Part shown: positions 7,006 to 10,799 of the stretch, one piece after another
How the letters are laid out: each line of letters starts with the position of its first letter
Numbering within the stretch: position 1 is the stretch's first letter
From: Saccoglossus kowalevskii
Taxonomy: Eukaryota; Hemichordata; Enteropneusta; Harrimaniidae
Direction of reading: 5' to 3'
Assembly: GCF_000003605.2 (NCBI RefSeq)
Contig: NW_003116429.1
Span: 1 to 10,799 of the forward strand
Length of the DNA: 10,799 nucleotides
The notes under the pieces: model-generated
The model's database searches: none
What the model was told of the DNA's origin: nothing
The model's input: only the letters and a program-made list of their open reading frames with translations
Program-made: the position numbers and the translations under genes

Positions 7006-7583
7006 TGTAAACGGCGAAAGCCGAGTTACCGCCGCGAAAGCCTGCTTACCGAGAAATAAACAAAATAACCATAAACATCATGAATGTATATTTCGCAGTA
7101 ACCCGGCGTTCGACATTTATATACTCTCATTAACATACAAATCATTATTGTATACTTTCGCACTTTTGTGGATTTGGCAATGGATTTCTCCCTGAGACTT
7201 GATACATTCGTTTTTTTATTCATAGTCAGGTTTTTCGGTGCTGAACTTCATGCTCAAACCAAAACGAATGTTGCAATGAAGATAATGTCTGTAACTGTTC
7301 CAATAAAGTTGTATTGTATGCTTACGTGAAATTCTAACAGGGCTGCGCAGCGACCACCGCCCTTTAAAGTTGACGGGTCGAATTAACTTCGAAATGTATA
7401 GTCCTGTTACCAGTGTATCGTCGAAACAGTCTAAAATATTGAGGCTCCCATAATTACGGTTACTAACCAATCACGTATCCTATCATAGTCACGTGAGGTA
7501 CGCCTTATACCCATTGGTGGAATTTGTTGTGGACTATTCTATTCATACCAAGGGGTGTAAACCATAAATGAATTAATAACTGA
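7006..7583. other. intergenic sequence between the gene and copy B
   Basis: I see no gene. It includes a small perfect hairpin CGGC-GAAA-GCCG (7012-7023), the two alternative AATAAA signals, and at its right end AATTAATAAC (7571-7580), which is repeated at once at the start of copy B. Confidence 0.45.
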
Positions 7584-8254
7584 AATTAATAACAGACTTC
7601 TCGGTGGTAGACAATTTGCTATGCTTATTTCAACCGCACATCATTGATTTAGTTAGTTCTGTTAGTATATCTAATAAATTGCAAGGTCTCAAAAGTATCT
7701 ACATATCCATGCCCCCATCAAAACTAAAAAAAAGCTCATACAAGTACGATATGCCTTGGCCGTTCTCAGTCCGTGCTGGTTGCTCATACCTCACACATTC
7801 GCCTGTGAAAGATACATCTCCCCTAGATTTCCAACATAAGGTAAGATCGTGTAGTAACTGTATAAGCCTGTAATACTATTGCAGTAGTAAAACAACGACC
7901 GTTGTCAAGGTTGGTAATTTGCCGACTGAAAGATAATGTTCGGGTGTGTTGTAAACAAGTAATATCATCGTAACATGTGACGATCATGTGTTAACTATGA
8001 CTTGGGTCTTGTATGGAAATTTACAAATGAACGATCAGTCAAATACCATGTTATTGATATTGCACTACTTATACATGTATTCACCTCGAATTTTGTTCAG
8101 AGAGATCACACCCTTCTCTCTATGGAGAGACTACGCTCATACCATTGTGGAGGAAGTTTGACGCCGAACCTCCTGAGTATAATGATCTGTACGTGTAGCA
8201 ACACGTGTTGGGGCCTTGTGGTGTTACGTGAAATACCAATAAGCTGTATTTGAG
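7584..8254. other. unassigned left part of copy B
   Basis: This is the counterpart of 543-1212, with about a dozen substitutions and two small indels near 7950-7980. No coding gene is supported. The open frames at 7604-7873 and 8002-8253 mirror those in copy A. Confidence 0.4.
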
Positions 8255-8441
8255 TACTGTCAAATACTTTATTTTCGCTTGCAACATGATTCAGTTAAAA
8301 TAAAATCCAGCGAATATACCTTTTTTTCCTATATTTTACATTCAACTCGTCAACAATCAATGAAAATAAATTCCATACAAAATACCCAAAAAATCTTTTC
8401 AGCGAAAATTAATTCCAGCTAAAATAAAGTATTTTACAGTA
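8255..8441. mobile_element. 187-bp TA-flanked MITE, copy B
   Basis: Same element and same position as 1213-1399. The left terminal repeat has one change (TACTGTCAAATAC instead of TACTGTAAAATAC), so the ends are no longer perfectly paired. Confidence 0.85.
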
Positions 8442-8996
8442 GAGGTTTTTGACTGTAATGCAGACTCGTGGTCAGGAAGCGCGGTCTTCGAATACGGCGC
8501 ATGTTGAACTCCCTCGGAGACACCCAACTTAGGACTCAGACTCGTAATAGGTTATACTTGTCTGAGTTTAGGATGGTCGTTTCGTTTTGGCATTGTAATT
8601 TTTATTACATTGAACCCTGTGAATTGTTTGTAGTCATTGAGCACATCTTCATTGTTTGTGTCGCCGTGACAACCTTCCAAAACAAGTGGTTCATTAACAC
8701 ACAAACATTCAAACAATTGCCTAAGGTGTGTTGTGTATATTTTGATTTCGTGAATCAAATTACGAAAATGTGTGAGATGTCAAAAATAGGTTTTCCCGAG
8801 AAATTTAGCATAACGGTAAATCTATCATGATGGGCAAGGAGATTATAAAAACTTATTCTCCAGCATACTAGTATCGTGTTTTGAAACTTGAAATTAGCAC
8901 CAAACTGTCATTCATGGCACTTCTGTGTTTGTCCGAGTGGTTACCATCACTGTCTTGTTATCTCCGAACATCTGTAATTGTTCAAATTGTAAAATA
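8442..8996. other. unassigned part of copy B
   Basis: Counterpart of 1400-1953. Plus-strand (8468-8830) and minus-strand (8552-8758) frames are open, but the former is created by a one-base insertion relative to copy A. Neither has recognisable domains. Confidence 0.4.
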
Positions 8997-9145
8997 TCAG
9001 TTATTCATTCCTGTTTGTCTTGGGAATGTTATCAGGCATTATGAACTATCGATTATTTCGCTGTTACATTACTTATCGTAATGGCGCTTCACTAAACTAA
9101 AAGTATTCTATACGGAGAGCTGATCATAGAGCACATCCGTCCAAT

Positions 9146-9169
9146 CATGGATGTACTGATACATCCATG
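9146..9169. repeat. perfect 10-bp inverted repeat, 4-base loop
   Basis: CATGGATGTA-CTGA-TACATCCATG could form a hairpin. It lies just upstream of a TATATAAG string (9176-9182). The function is unknown. Confidence 0.8.
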
Positions 9170-9255
9170 GTCCTATATAAGACTGCCACGTATTAAACTC
9201 ATGTCTGCCAGGACATACTGGGTCTTCATTGTCAGACTGTCTTTAGAGTATTTCT

Positions 9256-9485
9256 GAACCACGTTTCCTCAAAGGTGTTCCGTATATAAGCGTAGTCGCG
9301 CGCTGTCCCAAATACAGAGAGACGTCAAGACACAAAACTTTGTGAGAACCAATTACAAACAAGAAAATGCGAACCACGTTCTCTCATAGGTGGTCCGTAT
9401 CTAAGCGAAGTCGCGCGCTGTCCCAAATACAGAGAGACGTCAAGACACAAAACGTTGTCAGGACCAAATACAAACAAAAAAAGGC
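9256..9485 (+). repeat. two tandem copies of a 115-bp unit
   Basis: Units 9256-9370 and 9371-9485 share GAACCACGTT at the start and a fully identical stretch from GTCGCGCGCTGTCCC through GACACAAAAC, with scattered changes elsewhere. The first carries CCGTATATAAGCG, the second CCGTATCTAAGCG. The unit occurs nowhere else in the window. Confidence 0.9.
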
Positions 9486-9644
9486 GATGTTTTTTTGGCA
9501 TCATGAATATTCATATGACATGTATTATTTATCAAATTTCGTCAATTTTTGAATATTATACATACCTCATAAAAATTCTCTAGGTCAAAATGTAATAATA
9601 GTTTTAATAGAATTATTACAGAATTACAGCCGTAAAGTTTGATC

Positions 9645-9996
9645 AAGTTTCGTCAAATTTTGTCTAATCTACTTACCTCATGAATATTCTTGATACCGAA
9701 ACTATAGAATAAATTGAATATATTCAATGATTTTTTCAGGGGTAAAAAAGAAACTTACTGGCGTCAAGTTTGTTCAAATTTTGTTGACCTTGACTAATCG
9801 CATGCCACATGAATATGCATGAGGCTGAATCTATCGAATAAATGGGATATATACACCTATGATTTTTCTAAGTTTCGTCACATTTTGAGTAAATATACTT
9901 TCGTCATGAATATTCAACTATCCAACAAATCAGATATAACCAAAACACCAAAGATGGGTGTCAATACTGATTAAGTTTCATCAAACTTTGAGTGCT
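9645..9996 (+). repeat. degenerate ~105-120 bp tandem repeat, copy B
   Basis: Units begin at about 9645, 9766, 9870 and (partial) 9973, matching copy A. A further diverged unit begins at about 9534 inside the B-only block (AAATTTCGTCAATTTTTG, then CATACCTCATAAAAATTCTC), 111 bp before the next, so the array is longer in B. Confidence 0.75.
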
Positions 9997-10053
9997 ATAC
10001 GTGACCAATCAGTCTTAATTATTCCCTAATATAATAAGGTTTCAATAAAATGA

Positions 10054-10146
10054 TTAAAGCGGGAGGGTGGTCACCTGCGACGCGCGGAAATTGAGTCCCA
10101 AGCGACAATAACAGCACCTGCTAAAAACGCAAAGACTGTGCCATGC
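10054..10146. mobile_element. remnant of the TTAA-flanked element, copy B
   Basis: This is the counterpart of 2398-2490, beginning at TTAA 10054-10057 with the same GTCACCTGC and CCCAAGCGACAATAACA landmarks. No substitutions relative to copy A were noticed by eye in this interval. Confidence 0.75.
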
Positions 10147-10476
10147 ATTTCTTTGGGCTCTGTGCGCGCTGCGTGGAACGCCTGTCGAGCCGGTGAAAAT
10201 TCGAGAAAACAAAAGAAACTCAACTTTGAATTTATCCTGAACATCAGAATTCATATATGTTACACAAGTAGGGCTAATCTTGTTACACTGTTCAGTGGAG
10301 TCTCAACAACCATCCCAAAGTACTGTTTTCTGCGAGTTTTTGGCCTTTGTTTTCACCGCGATGGTTGCCAGGCGGTGAAAATGCCCGGATGTCCGCCCCG
10401 AGGATATGTGCTTAATTTAGTAGTAGTTAATTTACAACAATGTTTATTTTTGATTAGGTCGATTCAGAGTAACACA
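10147..10476 (+). promoter_or_regulatory. probable promoter / 5' UTR region, copy B
   Basis: Counterpart of 2491-2820. The possible 3' splice site (TTTATTTTTGATTAG, AG at 10456-10457) is kept. Several substitutions cluster around 10290-10370, which could make the two promoters differ. Confidence 0.35.
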
Positions 10477-10522
10477 ATGGCATTCTTCGACGTAATATCT
10501 ATGGTCACATTGTTCTCATTAG
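10477..10522 (+). CDS. exon 1 of a second LU-domain gene (partial, continues off window)
   Basis: Identical over all 46 coding bases to exon 1 at 2821-2866, with the same ATG context and the same GTGAGT donor, so the signal-peptide core of the product is the same. The rest of the gene would lie to the right of the window. It is a predicted tandem paralogue only if domain exons follow; otherwise it is a stranded first exon. Confidence 0.7.
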
Positions 10523-10590
10523 GTGAGTTGTTCTAAAAAGTCATATAATTATTTAATTTGTTGTGTTTCACTGTCTCCATGGGAGATTGT

Positions 10591-10608
10591 CTCCCAGAAT
10601 GCATTGCA
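10591..10608 (+). promoter_or_regulatory. ZNF143/Staf-type site, copy B
   Basis: Same 18 bases and same distance from exon 1 (to within one or two bases) as the site at 2935-2952. Confidence 0.45.
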
Positions 10609-10730
10609 CATATGCGCACTAACATGCTCAGTAGTGTGTATTATTATGTATATAGAGCTTTTGTCAGGTATAAGTGCAAAAGCAATTTGAAGTCGGCTTT
10701 TACTTGAAAAAAAGATTATACTAATAATAA

Positions 10731-10799
10731 TACTGTAAATGTATTAATTATTCACTGTGTTTTAATTTCGCTGATAAGTAAAATTCGCTGATTAAATCA
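10731..10799. mobile_element. left part of the intron 1 MITE, copy B (cut by window edge)
   Basis: Matches 3111-3178 from TACTGTAAATG onward. The other terminus would lie beyond the window. Confidence 0.65.

Larger units (their letters stand above)
8997..9609. other. 613-bp block present only in copy B
   Basis: The block is bounded on both sides by AATA (8993-8996 and 9606-9609), and copy A has a single AATA at the junction. It contains a perfect 10-bp-stem hairpin, a TATATAAG string at 9176-9182, a 115-bp tandem duplication, and at its right end an extra degenerate unit of the repeat that continues at 9645. No terminal inverted repeats and no gene are visible. The 61-codon frame at 9367-9552 runs through the tandem repeat and has no recognisable domain. 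Confidence 0.85.
7584..10799 (+). repeat. copy B of the large direct duplication (runs off the window)
   Basis: This is the second copy of the segment that starts at 543, in direct orientation and about 7.0 kb downstream. It keeps the same order of elements: MITE at 8255, degenerate tandem repeat, TTAA-element remnant at 10054, coding exon 1 at 10477, ZNF143-like site at 10591, and the left end of the second MITE at about 10731. It differs from A mainly by the extra block 8997-9609, a 4-bp insertion near 10650, and a 40-bp loss near 10685. At the left edge, AATTAATAAC occurs twice (7571-7580 and 7584-7593), whereas copy A has it once. Confidence 0.95.

Noticed and set aside
8468-8830. 120-codon frame in copy B
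   Set aside because: It exists only because of a one-base insertion relative to copy A, where the frame is broken.

Overview
This is a stretch of animal (metazoan) nuclear DNA. The coding regions are short exons joined by GT-AG introns, the sequence is AT-rich and full of small inverted-repeat transposable elements, and there is no operon-like packing. The one gene I can build encodes a secreted or surface protein with two Ly6/uPAR (LU, three-finger) domains. Sequence texture (MITEs, a CATGAATATTCA-type motif repeated in several places, high divergence between near-identical repeats) fits a marine invertebrate such as a hemichordate, cephalochordate or echinoderm, but this is a low-confidence guess.

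Layout. Positions 1-542 hold nothing I can assign. From 543 to at least 3178 runs the first copy (A) of a duplicated segment; the second copy (B) starts at 7584 and is still running at the right edge (10799). The copies are about 98% identical by eye. Each carries, in order: about 670 bp of unassigned sequence, a 187-bp TA-flanked MITE, more unassigned sequence, a degenerate ~105-120 bp tandem repeat, a remnant of a TTAA-flanked element, and then the first coding exon of an LU-domain gene. Copy B contains 613 bp (8997-9609) that copy A lacks; repeat structure suggests A lost it.

The gene (2821-6795, + strand) has five coding exons, all joined in phase 1, giving a 233-residue protein: signal peptide (exon 1 and start of exon 2), LU domain 1 (exons 2+3) and LU domain 2 (exons 4+5), each domain with the 10-cysteine pattern ending in Cys-Asn. 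Both domains are interrupted at the same relative place, which is the usual layout of LU-domain genes. Intron 1 (1.9 kb) holds a ZNF143/Staf-like site, a second MITE, a G-run, and a 21-bp minisatellite of about 430 bp. Intron 2 holds a complete TTAA-flanked foldback element related to the remnant upstream of the gene. The last exon ends in a weak hydrophobic tail cut short by TAG. Poly(A) signals follow at 6986 and further on.

Copy B restarts the same arrangement with an identical exon 1 (10477-10522), so a second, tandem LU-domain gene probably continues past the window. Apart from this gene pair I see no RNA genes, CRISPR arrays or long-coding mobile elements. The most notable points are the tandem gene duplication, the internal-deletion history between copies, the possible loss of a GPI-anchor tail, the intronic minisatellite open in three frames, and the consensus-perfect ZNF143-like site just after exon 1.
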